From: Duganella sp. BuS-21 | GTDB lineage: Bacteria; Pseudomonadota; Gammaproteobacteria; Burkholderiales; Burkholderiaceae_D | Direction: 5' to 3' | DNA: 64,000 nucleotides | Assembly: GCA_041874725.1 (NCBI GenBank) | Contig: CP097466.1 | Span: 4,154,001 to 4,218,000 of the forward strand | Shown: positions 1-9,559 of the stretch, piece by piece | How positions within the stretch are numbered: the stretch's first letter is position 1 | Layout of the letters: each line of letters opens with the position of its first letter | The notes under the pieces: generated by a model | Seen by the model: the letters and a program-made list of their open reading frames with translations, nothing else | Database searches by the model: none | What the model was told of the DNA's origin: nothing | Position numbers and translations under genes: made by a program

Positions 1-2000
1 TCCGTCACAATCACCCGCTCCGGCGCCTTGGCGCGCATTTCGGCGAAGTTCTTGCACGTGGCACGGTGGATCGAGACGCCCTTGCCGCGCGTAACGAAAC
101 CGACGATGCCGTCCGGCGGCGCCGGCTTGCAGCATTTGGCCAGCTGCGTCATCAGCCCGTCCGTGCCCACGACCAGCACGCCCGACTTGGCGCCCTGCTC
201 CACGCTCGACGCCTTGCTCTTGCCGAGGAAGACTTCATCCACCGGCCCGGTCGGCTCACCGCTATCGTGCAGCGCGTTTTCAATCGCGCGCAGGCTGAAC
301 TCGTCCTTGCCGACCGACAGGAACAGGTCGTCCACCTTGGCGAAGCCCAGCTTGTTGGCCAGCGCTTCCAGGTTGACCGCCGTCTTGCCTTCGCGCTGCA
401 GCGTTTTTTCCACCGCCGCGCGGCCGTGCGACAGTGTTTCCTGCATGTCGATGGCGTGGAACCAGGCGCGGATCTTGGAGCGCGTGCGGGTGGCGACCGT
501 GTATTCCTCGGCCAGCCAGTCGCGCGACGGTCCCGCCGTGCCCGGCGCACCTTTGGCGGTGATGATTTCGCAGGTCTGGCCGTTTTTCAACGGCGTGTTG
601 AGCGGCACCATGACGCCGTCCACGCGTGCGCCACGGCAGCGGTGGCCGACGTCGCTGTGCAGGTGGTAAGCGAAGTCCACCGGCGTGGCGCCGACCGGCA
701 ATTCGATCACGCGCGCCTGCGGCGTCAGCACGAAGATACGGTCGTCCAGCGCGGCGGCCTTGAGTTTTTCCACCCATTCGCGCTGCTGCTCTTCCTGGCC
801 GACCACGGCGTCCGCGACGTCGGTTTTCCAGGCCAGCAACTGGCGCAGCCAGGCGATTTTCTCGTCGTACTTCTGGCCCTGGAAGTTGGAGCCGCCCTCT
901 TCCTTGTAGCGCCAATGCGCGGCCACGCCGTACTCGGCGAAGCTGTGCATTTCCTGGGTGCGGATCTGTACTTCCAGCGGCCGGCCGTCTTCCGCCGTCA
1001 CCACCGTGTGCAGCGACTGGTAGCCGTTCGGCTTCGGACGCGAAATATAGTCGTCGAATTCCTTGGGTATCGGCGTCCAGATATTGTGCACCACGCCCAG
1101 CACGGTGTAGCAGGTTTTCACGTCGGCCACGATCACGCGGAAGGCGCGCACGTCGTACAGGTCGGTGAAGTCCAGCTCCTTGCCCTTCATCTTGCTCCAG
1201 ATCGAGTAGATGTGCTTGGGCCGGCCGAACACCTCGGCCTGGATCCCGGCCGACGCCATCTCCGACTGCAGGCGGGCGATGGCGTTGGTGACGAAGCCCT
1301 CGCGCATCAGGCGCTTTTCTTCCAGCATCTTGGCGATGCGCTTATAGGTTTCCGGCTCGATGAAACGGAACGACAAATCCTCCAGCTCCCACTTGAGCTG
1401 CCAGATCCCGAGTCGGTTGGCCAGCGGCGCGTACAGGTCCAGCGTCTCGCGGCCGTAGGCGCAGGTCATGTCGTTGAACAGCTTGATGTCGGCGAAATAG
1501 CGCAGCGTGGTGACGCACGACGCCAGCCGCACCAGCACCACGCGCATGTCGGAGGCCATGGCCAGCAGCATCTTGCGCAGGGTTTCCACCTGCGCCACCG
1601 CCATTTGCGCGGCGTTGCGGCCTCGGCCCGTAGCGGCCGCACCCTGCGGCGCGGTCTGCGTCAATTCGCGCAGGCGTATCAGCTGGCGCACGCCGGCCAC
1701 CAGGTCGTTGACCTCGCAGCCGAAGCGCGGTTCGATCACGGCCGATTGCTCGGTGTCGAGCAGGGTCAGCTCGAACATCAGGCCGGCAATGCGGGTTTCA
1801 ACGTCGGTGCGCAGGAAGGCCAGGGTACCGGCCACGCCGACCGCGAACTCCAGCGCCGGCTGGCCGCTGGTGCCGACCTTGTCGCCGTAAGCGGCACTGG
1901 CGAAGTCCAGCGCCGCCAGCATGCGGGCGCCGTCGTCGGGCAACAAGCCCTGGACCAGCTGCTCCGACGTTGCGCTGTTGAGCGCGGTGGTGGAAACCAT
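1..2000 (-). CDS. relA: RelA, (p)ppGpp synthetase (partial, C-terminus beyond left edge)
   Basis: Monofunctional RelA, which makes (p)ppGpp from ATP and GTP/GDP on starved ribosomes. Reading the minus strand from ATG at 2000 (AGGAG just upstream), I see a degenerate HD region without the metal-binding His-Asp pair, a synthetase domain with GRPKHIYSIW, then EFDDYISRPKPNGYQSLHT around residues 310-330, and a TGS domain (FVLTPQARVIELP). EFDD is the signature of synthesis-only RelA; bifunctional SpoT/Rel has RxKD there. The frame stays open to base 1, so the end of the protein (ACT/RRM region) is outside the window. It is the last gene of a three-gene run with ridA and a hydrolase, with 7-bp gaps. 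Confidence 0.96.
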   Translation of the reverse strand, partial: MVSTTALNSATSEQLVQGLLPDDGARMLAALDFASAAYGDKVGTSGQPALEFAVGVAGTLAFLRTDVETRIAGLMFELTLLDTEQSAVIEPRFGCEVNDLVAGVRQLIRLRELTQTAPQGAAATGRGRNAAQMAVAQVETLRKMLLAMASDMRVVLVRLASCVTTLRYFADIKLFNDMTCAYGRETLDLYAPLANRLGIWQLKWELEDLSFRFIEPETYKRIAKMLEEKRLMREGFVTNAIARLQSEMASAGIQAEVFGRPKHIYSIWSKMKGKELDFTDLYDVRAFRVIVADVKTCYTVLGVVHNIWTPIPKEFDDYISRPKPNGYQSLHTVVTAEDGRPLEVQIRTQEMHSFAEYGVAAHWRYKEEGGSNFQGQKYDEKIAWLRQLLAWKTDVADAVVGQEEQQREWVEKLKAAALDDRIFVLTPQARVIELPVGATPVDFAYHLHSDVGHRCRGARVDGVMVPLNTPLKNGQTCEIITAKGAPGTAGPSRDWLAEEYTVATRTRSKIRAWFHAIDMQETLSHGRAAVEKTLQREGKTAVNLEALANKLGFAKVDDLFLSVGKDEFSLRAIENALHDSGEPTGPVDEVFLGKSKASSVEQGAKSGVLVVGTDGLMTQLAKCCKPAPPDGIVGFVTRGKGVSIHRATCKNFAEMRAKAPERVIVT

Positions 2001-2007
2001 GGGACTC

Positions 2008-2358
2008 CTAGCGCTGCGCGGCGATGACGACGATTTCGACCAGCACCTTCGGATCGGCCAGGCGTGCTTCGACCGTGGCGCGCGGCGGCGTGTGGCCTTG
2101 CGGCGCCCAGGCGTCCCATTCCTCGTTCATGCCCGGAAAGTCGGCCATGTCCTTGATGTAGATCTGGCAGCTGAGGATGCAGGTCTTGTCGCTGCTGGAC
2201 TCGGCCAGCAGGCGGTCGACGTGGCCCAGCACTTCGCGGGTCTGTCCCTGGATGTCGGCCGACGTATCTTCCGCGATCTGGCCCGCCAGGTACACGGTGC
2301 TGTTGTGGATCGCTACTTCGGACAGGCGCTTGCCTACATGCAGTCGTTTGATTTCCAT
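2008..2358 (-). CDS. RidA family (YjgF/UK114) enamine/imine deaminase-like protein
   Basis: A 116-residue RidA-family protein, the usual size for the trimeric family that hydrolyses reactive enamine/imine intermediates from PLP enzymes. The family signature PPRATVEARL lies at residues 91-100; Arg93 and Glu108 match the conserved Arg105/Glu120 pair of E. coli RidA by spacing, so the deaminase site looks intact. It sits 7 bp upstream of relA and 7 bp downstream of the hydrolase, so the three are probably one transcript. Which RidA subfamily it belongs to, and its substrate, cannot be told from sequence alone. Confidence 0.9.
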   Translation of the reverse strand: MEIKRLHVGKRLSEVAIHNSTVYLAGQIAEDTSADIQGQTREVLGHVDRLLAESSSDKTCILSCQIYIKDMADFPGMNEEWDAWAPQGHTPPRATVEARLADPKVLVEIVVIAAQR

Positions 2359-2365
2359 ACTATTT

Positions 2366-3244
2366 TTAACCTAACAAGAATTTCTTGGCGATTGCAATTT
2401 GATCGTCGTGGATGAAGGTGGGCGCGTGGCCCACATTCGGAATTTCCACCAGCGTGGCCTTCGGCCCGCGCTCGGTCATCTCCTTCGCCGTTTCCGGCGA
2501 CAGCAGGTCGGACTCAGCGCCGCGCACCAGCAGCGTCGGACAGCGGATAGCGTCATACGCGGCCCACAGCATGGCCTGGTCGGCATCGGCCGATTCCGGC
2601 GTGGCCGAACGGAACGGCTGGGCCAGCCCCATATCGTAATGGCGCACCCATTTGCCGTCTTTGTCCTGGCGCAAGACGTCGGTGGCCAATTTGTGCCACT
2701 CGGCTTCGCTATGCGCGCCGAACGACAGCGACACGTCGCGGATGAACTTGGCGCCCTCGTCGAAGGTGTCGAAGCGCATGTCCTGGCCGATGTAGTCGCC
2801 GATGCGCTGCAGCGCCAGCGGCGCCAGCACCGGGCCGATATCGTTGAGCACCAGTTTGCGGATCGGATTGCCCGGCAGCGAGGCCAGGCCCATGCCGATC
2901 AAGCCGCCCATCGAAGTGCCGAACCAGTCGACCTTCTGACTTTCGCCGTCTGGCAAAACACGCGCCAGCAAGGTTACGATATCGCTGACATACTGCGGAA
3001 TACGGTACAGCTGCGGATTCTTCAGCCAGTCGGAACGGCCACGGCCGACGATGTCGGGACAGATCACGCGGTAGTCGTTGGCCAGTGCCTGCGCCATGTT
3101 GTCGAAGTCGTCGCCGACGCGGGTAACGCCGTGCACGCACAACAGCACATTAGGATTGTTCTCGTCGCCCCATTCTTTGTAGGAGATGCGATGCAGGCCG
3201 GCCAGCGACAGGCATTGAACAGACTTTATTTTTGCTTCGAACAT
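2366..3244 (-). CDS. alpha/beta hydrolase
   Basis: A 292-residue alpha/beta-hydrolase-fold enzyme. VHGVTR near residue 38 is the oxyanion HG motif, GTSMGG gives nucleophile Ser111, and NVGHAP gives catalytic His273; an acid residue lies in the expected region (GAESDLL). There is no signal peptide, so it is cytoplasmic. It heads the run hydrolase-ridA-relA and is divergent from 3-hydroxybutyrate dehydrogenase (128-bp gap). A role as a hydroxybutyrate-oligomer hydrolase is possible from that neighbour but is only inference; the fold covers esterases, lactonases and dehalogenases as well. Confidence 0.88.
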   Translation of the reverse strand: MFEAKIKSVQCLSLAGLHRISYKEWGDENNPNVLLCVHGVTRVGDDFDNMAQALANDYRVICPDIVGRGRSDWLKNPQLYRIPQYVSDIVTLLARVLPDGESQKVDWFGTSMGGLIGMGLASLPGNPIRKLVLNDIGPVLAPLALQRIGDYIGQDMRFDTFDEGAKFIRDVSLSFGAHSEAEWHKLATDVLRQDKDGKWVRHYDMGLAQPFRSATPESADADQAMLWAAYDAIRCPTLLVRGAESDLLSPETAKEMTERGPKATLVEIPNVGHAPTFIHDDQIAIAKKFLLG

Positions 3245-3372
3245 GCGGCTTCCTTAATGGTTTTTATGTAATGATGTTCAGAATTACCATTTTACCGCGT
3301 TGTGATAATTTCCTACCGAAGTGTAGCGCAGCGCCCATTCAATCAACAACCTTATAGACGATAGAGGACAGT

Positions 3373-4167
3373 ATGGCAAACCAGACTTTAAGCGGCAAAA
3401 CAGCATTGGTCACCGGCTCCACCTCCGGCATCGGCCTGGGCATCGCGCGTTCGCTGGCGGCCGAAGGCGCCAACGTGCTGCTGAACGGCTTTGGCGACAG
3501 CGCCGAGATCGCGCAGTTGCAGGTCGACCTGGCCAAGGAATTCGGCGTGCAGGCCGCTTACCATAACGCCGACATGACCAAGCCGGCCGAGATCGAGGCG
3601 ATGATCAACTACGCCGGCGACAAATTCGGCGGCGTCGATATCCTGGTCAACAACGCCGGCATCCAGTTTGTCGCCAATGTCGAGGATTTCCCGGTCGAGA
3701 AATGGGACGCCATCATCGCCATCAACCTGAGCTCGGCCTTCCATACGTCGCGCCTGGTGCTGCCGCGCATGCGCAGCAATAACTGGGGTCGGATCATCAA
3801 CCTGGCATCAACCCACGGCCTGGTAGCGTCGGCCGGCAAATCGGCCTACGTGGCGGCCAAGCACGGCCTGATCGGCCTGACCAAGGCCAACGCGCTGGAG
3901 ACCGCCACCACCGGCGTCACCGTCAACGCCATCTGTCCCGGCTTCGTGCTGACGCCGCTGGTGCAGAAGCAGGTCGACGACCGCGCCGCCAAGGATGGCA
4001 TCAGCAACGAGCAAGCCAAGAAGGCGCTGCTGGCCGACAAGCAGCCGTCGGGCGATTTCGTCACGCCGGAAGAACTGGGTGCGCTGGCCGTGTTCCTGTG
4101 CTCGGACGCCGCCAAACAAGTGCGCGGCGTAGCATGGAATATGGACGGCGGCTGGGTCGCCCAATAA
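3373..4167 (+). CDS. bdhA: 3-hydroxybutyrate dehydrogenase (SDR family)
   Basis: A 264-residue classical short-chain dehydrogenase. TGSTSGIG (residues 14-21) is the NAD-binding loop, NNAG is at 93-96, and the catalytic triad is Ser146, Tyr159 and Lys163. The sequence around PGFVLTPLVQKQV and the length fit the D-beta-hydroxybutyrate dehydrogenases of beta-proteobacteria, which convert 3-hydroxybutyrate to acetoacetate during PHB or ketone-body use. The scoAB pair about 4 kb downstream would activate the acetoacetate to acetoacetyl-CoA. The start has GAGGACAG ahead of the ATG. Exact substrate is a family-based call. Confidence 0.9.
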   Translation: MANQTLSGKTALVTGSTSGIGLGIARSLAAEGANVLLNGFGDSAEIAQLQVDLAKEFGVQAAYHNADMTKPAEIEAMINYAGDKFGGVDILVNNAGIQFVANVEDFPVEKWDAIIAINLSSAFHTSRLVLPRMRSNNWGRIINLASTHGLVASAGKSAYVAAKHGLIGLTKANALETATTGVTVNAICPGFVLTPLVQKQVDDRAAKDGISNEQAKKALLADKQPSGDFVTPEELGALAVFLCSDAAKQVRGVAWNMDGGWVAQ

Positions 4168-4188
4168 GAACCTGTTTAGAAAAGGTTC
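4168..4188 (+). terminator. Weak hairpin after bdhA
   Basis: GAACCT and AGGTTC form a 6-bp stem directly after the bdhA stop codon. There is no U-run after it, so it is at best a weak or Rho-assisted terminator. Confidence 0.3.
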
Positions 4189-4425
4189 TTCACGGATTAC
4201 AGGGAACGGCGGCTTGGATACTCTGGAAGTCAGGGGCTGTCAAAGCTCCTGGGAGCGGCCACGTTGCACCTATGGCCGTGCGGGCAATGCGGTCGTACCT
4301 GCGGGGTGCGGGTTGGGTTGGTGCCGCGTGCTGTGAAAGCGACACGCAAGGTCAAGCCTGTCTTCCTCCGCTAACCGCGATAAACCCTTGAAACAAGCTC
4401 TCTAAGTAGTAACCCTTAACAAAAA
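4189..4425. other. Intergenic stretch without a supported gene
   Basis: Together with its flanks this makes a gap of about 355 bp between bdhA and dctA. I see no open frame with coding character and no RNA-gene signature here; the only clear structures are the hairpin at its left end and the paired inverted repeat to its right. Confidence 0.6.
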
Positions 4426-4473
4426 CAGATATCACCAGCGTGAATTTGCGGTTTTCCACAATAGTGATATCTG
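4426..4473 (+). promoter_or_regulatory. Candidate paired operator upstream of dctA
   Basis: CAGATATCAC (4426-4435) recurs as its exact reverse complement GTGATATCTG (4464-4473), 28 bp apart. The arms end about 50 bp before the dctA start codon and the spacer is AT-rich. The geometry suits a dimeric regulator binding two sites or a looping operator. No regulator gene lies next to it, so the partner is unknown. Confidence 0.45.
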
Positions 4474-4523
4474 CCCATTTGCGCGATGATGGACTCCTCA
4501 CACCCGAACCACGAGGAGACCCC

Positions 4524-5828
4524 GTGAAAAAACCATTCTATAAAGTCCTGTACATACAGGTACTGTTCGCCATCGTCTGCGGCGTGTTGCTCGGCGTTTA
4601 TCTGCCGACCGATGCGGTTGCCATGAAACCGTTGGGCGACGGCTTCATCAAACTGATCAAAATGATCATTGCCCCGGTGATTTTCTGCACCGTGGTCTCC
4701 GGCATCGCCGGCATGCAGGACGTCAAGAAAATCGGCCGCGTCGGCGGCAAGGCCCTGCTCTACTTCGAGGTCGTCTCGACCATCGCCCTGGCCATCGGCC
4801 TGGTCGTGGCCAACGTGCTGAAACCGGGCGCCGGCTTCAACGCCGATCCCGCCCACCTGGACACCAAGGCGATCGCACAATACACGCACGCCGAAGGCCT
4901 GACCACGGTTGATTTCATCATGAACATCATCCCGAAGACCTTCGTTGACGCCTTCGCCAAGGGCGACATCCTGCAAGTGCTGCTGATCGCCATCCTGTTC
5001 GGCTTCTCGCTGTCACTGCTGGGCGAGCGCGGCCGTCCGATCACCAAGCTGATCGACGAGTTCTCGCACGTCATCTTCGGCGTCGTGAACATCATCATGA
5101 AAGCCGCTCCGATCGGTGCCTTCGGCGCGATGGCTTTCACCATCGGTAAATACGGCCTGGCGTCGCTGATCCCGCTGGCCAAGCTGATGGGTTCGTTCTA
5201 CCTGACCTGCTTCCTGTTCGTGTTCGTGGTGCTGGGCCTGATCGCCAAATACACCGGCTTCTCGATCTTCAAGTTCATCAAGTACATCAAGGAAGAACTG
5301 CTGATCGTGCTGGGCACCAGCTCCTCGGAAAGCGCGCTGCCTTCGCTGATGACCAAGCTGGAACGCCTGGGTTGCTCCAAGCCTGTAGTCGGCCTGGTGG
5401 TCCCGACCGGCTACTCGTTCAACCTGGACGGCACCAACATCTACATGACCATGGCGGCCCTGTTCGTAGCCCAGGCCACCAACACCGAGCTGACACTGTG
5501 GCAGGAACTGACCATCCTGGGCGTGGCGATGCTGACCTCCAAGGGCGCGTCCGGCATCACCGGCGCCGGCTTCATCACCCTGGCGGCCACGCTGGCCGTG
5601 GTGCCGACCATTCCGGTGGCCGGCATGGCGCTGATCCTGGGCATCGACCGCTTCATGAGCGAATGCCGCGCCCTGACCAATTTCGTCGGCAACGGCGTGG
5701 CCACGGTCGTGGTGTCGAGCTGGGAAAAAGAGCTGAACCGCGAGACCCTGAATGCGGAACTGAACAACCCTGGCTCAACCGTAAAACCGGAAGTAGCAAT
5801 TCCGGTGGCCGCAAGCCCGGCGCACTGA
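4524..5828 (+). CDS. dctA: C4-dicarboxylate:cation symporter DctA
   Basis: Inner-membrane carrier that takes up succinate, fumarate and malate with cations. From the GTG at 4524, preceded by GAGGAGA, it is 434 residues, the family's usual size; an in-frame start 28 codons upstream lacks a ribosome site and lengthens the protein abnormally. Family marks are the serine-rich re-entrant loop ([12 protein letters not shown]), the [10 protein letters not shown] segment and [13 protein letters not shown]. It stands alone, with a strong terminator 16 bp after the stop, so it is monocistronic. The paired inverted repeat upstream is a possible control site. Confidence 0.95.
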   Translation: MKKPFYKVLYIQVLFAIVCGVLLGVYLPTDAVAMKPLGDGFIKLIKMIIAPVIFCTVVSGIAGMQDVKKIGRVGGKALLYFEVVSTIALAIGLVVANVLKPGAGFNADPAHLDTKAIAQYTHAEGLTTVDFIMNIIPKTFVDAFAKGDILQVLLIAILFGFSLSLLGERGRPITKLIDEFSHVIFGVVNIIMKAAPIGAFGAMAFTIGKYGLASLIPLAKLMGSFYLTCFLFVFVVLGLIAKYTGFSIFKFIKYIKEELLIVLGTSSSESALPSLMTKLERLGCSKPVVGLVVPTGYSFNLDGTNIYMTMAALFVAQATNTELTLWQELTILGVAMLTSKGASGITGAGFITLAATLAVVPTIPVAGMALILGIDRFMSECRALTNFVGNGVATVVVSSWEKELNRETLNAELNNPGSTVKPEVAIPVAASPAH

Positions 5829-5844
5829 GCTTCCCGCCCTACCC

Positions 5845-5877
5845 AAAAAGCCCCGCGCAGCAATGCCGGGGCTTTTT
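5845..5877 (+). terminator. Rho-independent terminator of dctA
   Basis: Perfect 11-bp arms (AAAAAGCCCCG / CGGGGCTTTTT) with the T-run built into the right arm. The A-run on the left makes it usable in both directions. Confidence 0.9.
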
Positions 5878-5983
5878 GTCCATTTGCGAACAGTAAGAAC
5901 GTTCATTTCCGCACACTTTAGCTACAAAATGGCATGGCACGACAGTTGCAGTCCTTCCAGCATTTATTACGCGAGGAGACACC

Positions 5984-7018
5984 ATGGCGGAACTCACACT
6001 AGGCGCCAGCGGCAAGGAGGCCAGCATCGCCGTCGACATCAACGCACGCGGCCAGATGGTCGGTGTGATCGAGGAAGAGGACGGCCGCCAGCGCGCCGTG
6101 CTGTACGACGGCCACCCCATCGAACTGGGCACGCTGGGCGGCAGCAACAGTTTTACCAAGGACATCAACGCCGGCGGCGACGTGGTCGGCACGGCGCAAA
6201 ACGCCAGCGGCTACTGGCGCGCGTTCGTGGTTCGGGCCGGCCAGCGCATGCAGGATCTCGCCACGCTGGGCGGTAACAGCAGCTACGGTTCCGCCATCAA
6301 CGACCATGGCCAGATCGTCGGCTTCGCCGACACCAGCGACGGCTACTACCATGCATTCAGCAGCGACGGCGATCAGGCGCCGGTAGACCTGGGCACGCTG
6401 GGCGGCCGCATCAGCTACGCCAGCGGCGTCAACAACCAGGGAGCGATCGTCGGCACGGCGGCACTGCCCGACGGCTACCGCCACGCCTTTCTCTACCAGG
6501 CCGACCAGGGCATGCAAGACCTCGGCACTTTGGGCGGACGCTCCAGCGCCGCCAGCGCCATCAATGACAAGGGCGTGGTGGTGGGCGCCTCGGAAACCGC
6601 CGACAGGCGCTGGCACGCCTTCGCCTGGGAACAGGGCAAGATGAAGGACCTGGGCGCGCTGATCGGCTACGGCGACAGCTTCGCCACCGCCGTCAACGAT
6701 GCCGGCCACGTGGTTGGCAGCATTCGCATTGGCGACGAGCGCCGTTCCTTCGTGTATCGTGACGGGAAGATGATTATCCATCCTGGTGGCCACGGCCTGT
6801 ACCTGGTGAATGCGATCAACAACCAGGAGTTGGTGATCGGCGCACGCTCTACCAGCAACAAGTTCTACGCTTCCAGCATGATATCAAGCCAGCCGGCGGC
6901 GGTGACGCACGGCGGCCAGGATCTGCTGAGTCTGATCGCCGTGGTGCTGGTGTTGACGGCCGGCGTGGTCGTCTACAAACGCCGCTATCGCGGCATCACC
7001 CTGCCCCGCAGCGTCTAA
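5984..7018 (+). CDS. HAF-repeat protein with C-terminal membrane anchor
   Basis: A 344-residue protein made of about six degenerate 48-residue HAF repeats, each with a LGTLGG core followed by an (A/S)xxINxxGxVVG segment; LGTLGG or close variants recur near residues 48, 95, 140 and 188, with a looser copy (LGALIG) near 224. HAF repeats are known from extracellular and PEP-CTERM proteins and are thought to fold as beta-propeller-like modules; their biochemical role is not established. Here there is no N-terminal signal peptide, and the C-terminus carries one hydrophobic helix (LLSLIAVVLVLTAGVVVY) followed by KRRYR, so it resembles a tail-anchored or sortase-like end without the VPEP motif. Start ATG has GAGGAGA upstream. 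Function unknown. Confidence 0.8.
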   Translation: MAELTLGASGKEASIAVDINARGQMVGVIEEEDGRQRAVLYDGHPIELGTLGGSNSFTKDINAGGDVVGTAQNASGYWRAFVVRAGQRMQDLATLGGNSSYGSAINDHGQIVGFADTSDGYYHAFSSDGDQAPVDLGTLGGRISYASGVNNQGAIVGTAALPDGYRHAFLYQADQGMQDLGTLGGRSSAASAINDKGVVVGASETADRRWHAFAWEQGKMKDLGALIGYGDSFATAVNDAGHVVGSIRIGDERRSFVYRDGKMIIHPGGHGLYLVNAINNQELVIGARSTSNKFYASSMISSQPAAVTHGGQDLLSLIAVVLVLTAGVVVYKRRYRGITLPRSV

Positions 7019-7047
7019 CTGTCCGGGCCCGTCTCCTCCGCACCACA

Positions 7048-7080
7048 CCACGCGGCGCAATTCAGAATTGCGCCGCGTGG
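7048..7080 (+). terminator. Perfect 15-bp-arm hairpin after the HAF gene
   Basis: Arms 7048-7062 and 7066-7080 are exact reverse complements (CCACGCGGCGCAATT) with a CAG loop. It is the likely terminator of the HAF gene although only a short T-run (CATTTCG) follows. Confidence 0.7.
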
Positions 7081-7158
7081 CATTTCGTCATGCATGACCC
7101 GTCGATAGAATGCAATCGAACATCTCCGATTGCCAAGAACAAAAAACGGAAAGACATC

Positions 7159-7902
7159 ATGCCTGCCTTTCGCACCATCGCCGCGCGCCTGCTGCTGTGC
7201 TGTATTTGCCTGACGGCCACCGGCGCGGCCAGCCCCGCAACCCGCATCTACCTCGACCAGGTGGCGCCGCTGGCCTATGGCGACAACGGCGACTGCAAGG
7301 GCTTGCTGTGCGAGTTGATGGCGGAGATGGCGCGCCGCGCAGACCGCCGCGTGGTGATGACGCCGCTGCCGCTGATACGCCTGCGGGTCAGCTTAAGCAA
7401 TGACAGGGACGGACTGGGCACCCTGTGGCGCCTGCCCGCCCTGGAAGGCGACTACAAATGGTGGTTCAAACTGCTCGACGCGCGCTTTTACATGGTTGCC
7501 GCAGCGGGTACCCGGCATGACATTTCTTCGGTGGCGGCTGCCAGGCACTTGCGGGTGGGCGTCATTCTCGGCTCACCTGCCGAGCTCATGGCGCGCAACG
7601 CCGGCTTCGACAATATTCAGGTGTCCACTTCGCCGGAGAGCATCGCCAAAAAACTGGCGCTCGGGCGTATCGACGTCTGGATCGGCACACCGCGCGTGCT
7701 GCGGGCGGTGTATCAGCGCATGGGGCAGGACCAGGCGCCGCTGCGCATTGGCCAGGAAATTATGGGGCTGGGGCTTTATCTAGCCAGCGGCCACGGCTTC
7801 AGTCCGCAGGAGGCGCAGCGCTGGCACGCGGCGTTGGAAGCGATGAAGAAGGATGGCAGTTATGCCGCCATCCTGCTGAAGTACCCGGACAGTCTGCAGT
7901 AA
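7159..7902 (+). CDS. Periplasmic substrate-binding-domain protein (SBP_bac_3-like)
   Basis: A 247-residue secreted protein from ATG 7159. An open extension to 7090 exists, but the 7159 start gives a clean signal peptide (MPAFRTIAARLLLCCICL then TGAASPA). The mature part looks like a small type II periplasmic binding fold: LRVGVILGSPAELMARNAGF and SPESIAKKLALGRIDVWIGTP correspond to the second-lobe motifs of SBP_bac_3 proteins, and it ends in AMKKDGSYAAILLKY, a common end of that family. No transporter genes are adjacent, so it may be an orphan sensor-type binding protein. The ligand is unknown. Confidence 0.75.
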   Translation: MPAFRTIAARLLLCCICLTATGAASPATRIYLDQVAPLAYGDNGDCKGLLCELMAEMARRADRRVVMTPLPLIRLRVSLSNDRDGLGTLWRLPALEGDYKWWFKLLDARFYMVAAAGTRHDISSVAAARHLRVGVILGSPAELMARNAGFDNIQVSTSPESIAKKLALGRIDVWIGTPRVLRAVYQRMGQDQAPLRIGQEIMGLGLYLASGHGFSPQEAQRWHAALEAMKKDGSYAAILLKYPDSLQ

Positions 7903-7998
7903 GCACGAATGCAGCAGCCGGGATGATGGGGTTGACGTTGCCTGGCGCTCTAAATGCGCGCGGCACCACCCCAACCCGCACACCGCTGCGGCACAGGA

Positions 7999-8020
7999 TC
8001 GGACCCCGTACGGGGTCCGA
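7999..8020. repeat. Palindromic repeat, copy 1
   Basis: A perfect 22-bp palindrome, TCGGACCCCGT joined to its reverse complement, in the 159-bp gap between the binding-protein gene and scoB. The same core occurs at 57433-57454. It lies between convergent genes and may act as a bidirectional terminator. Confidence 0.75.
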
Positions 8021-8061
8021 CCCTTTCGTTTGGGGTGGAAGCAGGCAGCAAACCTGCTCCC

Positions 8062-8712
<651 letters not shown>

Positions 8713-8730
8713 AGTAATCTCCGATATGCT

Positions 8731-9432
8731 TTAGTTGGCGGCGCGGATGGTGCGCTGCTCGATGCGTTTTTCCGGCGTGGCGTTGACCACGATGCGGTGC
8801 ACATAGATGCTCGGCAGATGAACCTGATCGGGATCGATCTCGCCGGTCTCGACCACCTGCTCGACTTCGACGATGCAAATCTTGCCGGCCATGGCCGCGT
8901 TCGGGTTGAAGTTGCGGGCGGTCTTGCGGAACACCAGGTTGCCGGCCTTGTCGGCCTTCCAGGCCTTGATGAGGGCCACGTCGGCCACCAGGCTGCGCTC
9001 CATCACGTACTGCTCGCCGTCGAATTCGCGGATTTCCTTGCCGTCGGCAACGATGGTGCCGACGCCGGTCTTGGTGAAGAAGGCCGGGATGCCGGCGCCG
9101 CCGGCGCGCAGTTTTTCCGCCAGGGTGCCTTGCGGCGTGAATTCCAGCTCCAGCTCGCCGGCCAGGTACTGGCGCGCGAACTCCTTGTTCTCGCCCACGT
9201 AGGAGGCGATCATTTTCTTGATCTGGCGGGTTTCCAGCAGCTGGCCGAGGCCGAAGCCATCGACGCCGGCGTTGTTGGAGATGGCGGTCAGCCCGGTCAC
9301 GCCGGAATCGCGCAGCGCGCCGATCAGCGCTTCGGGGATGCCGCACAGGCCGAAGCCGCCCACGGCGATGGTTTGTCCGTCCTGGACGACGCCGGCCAAA
9401 GCGCTGGCTGCGTCGGGATAAATTTTATTCAT
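8731..9432 (-). CDS. scoA: Succinyl-CoA:3-ketoacid CoA-transferase, subunit A
   Basis: The 233-residue alpha subunit, with the CoA-binding glycine loop GGFGLCGIPE near the N-terminus and the TKTGVGTIVADGKE segment. I start at ATG 9432 (MNKIYPDAAS) because AAGGGAC lies 7 bp before it; a further 14 codons upstream are open but have no ribosome site. It is first in the scoAB unit and is divergent from a PAS-LuxR regulator across a gap of about 125 bp, so the regulator may control this pair. Confidence 0.93.
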   Translation of the reverse strand: MNKIYPDAASALAGVVQDGQTIAVGGFGLCGIPEALIGALRDSGVTGLTAISNNAGVDGFGLGQLLETRQIKKMIASYVGENKEFARQYLAGELELEFTPQGTLAEKLRAGGAGIPAFFTKTGVGTIVADGKEIREFDGEQYVMERSLVADVALIKAWKADKAGNLVFRKTARNFNPNAAMAGKICIVEVEQVVETGEIDPDQVHLPSIYVHRIVVNATPEKRIEQRTIRAAN

Positions 9433-9559
9433 ATGTGTCCCTTGTGATTTATGTTGCGTATGCAATGCCAACATTATTAAATACGTTAGCGTTGCGGCGA
9501 TCCAGCATAGAATACGCAGATCAAAAGTTCAATACCGTAGAACTACCTGCCCGAGAACA
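9433..9559. promoter_or_regulatory. Divergent promoter region between scoAB and a PAS-LuxR regulator
   Basis: An AT-richer gap between divergent starts. It contains TTGCGTATGCAA, a short dyad (TTGC/GCAA), near the scoA side. I cannot fix the -35/-10 boxes with confidence. Confidence 0.4.

Noticed and set aside
66..2027. Long plus-strand open frame of 653 codons at the left end
   Set aside because: It is antisense to relA, whose protein has clear synthetase and TGS motifs. The His/Arg/Gln-rich translation is typical of a GC-rich shadow frame.
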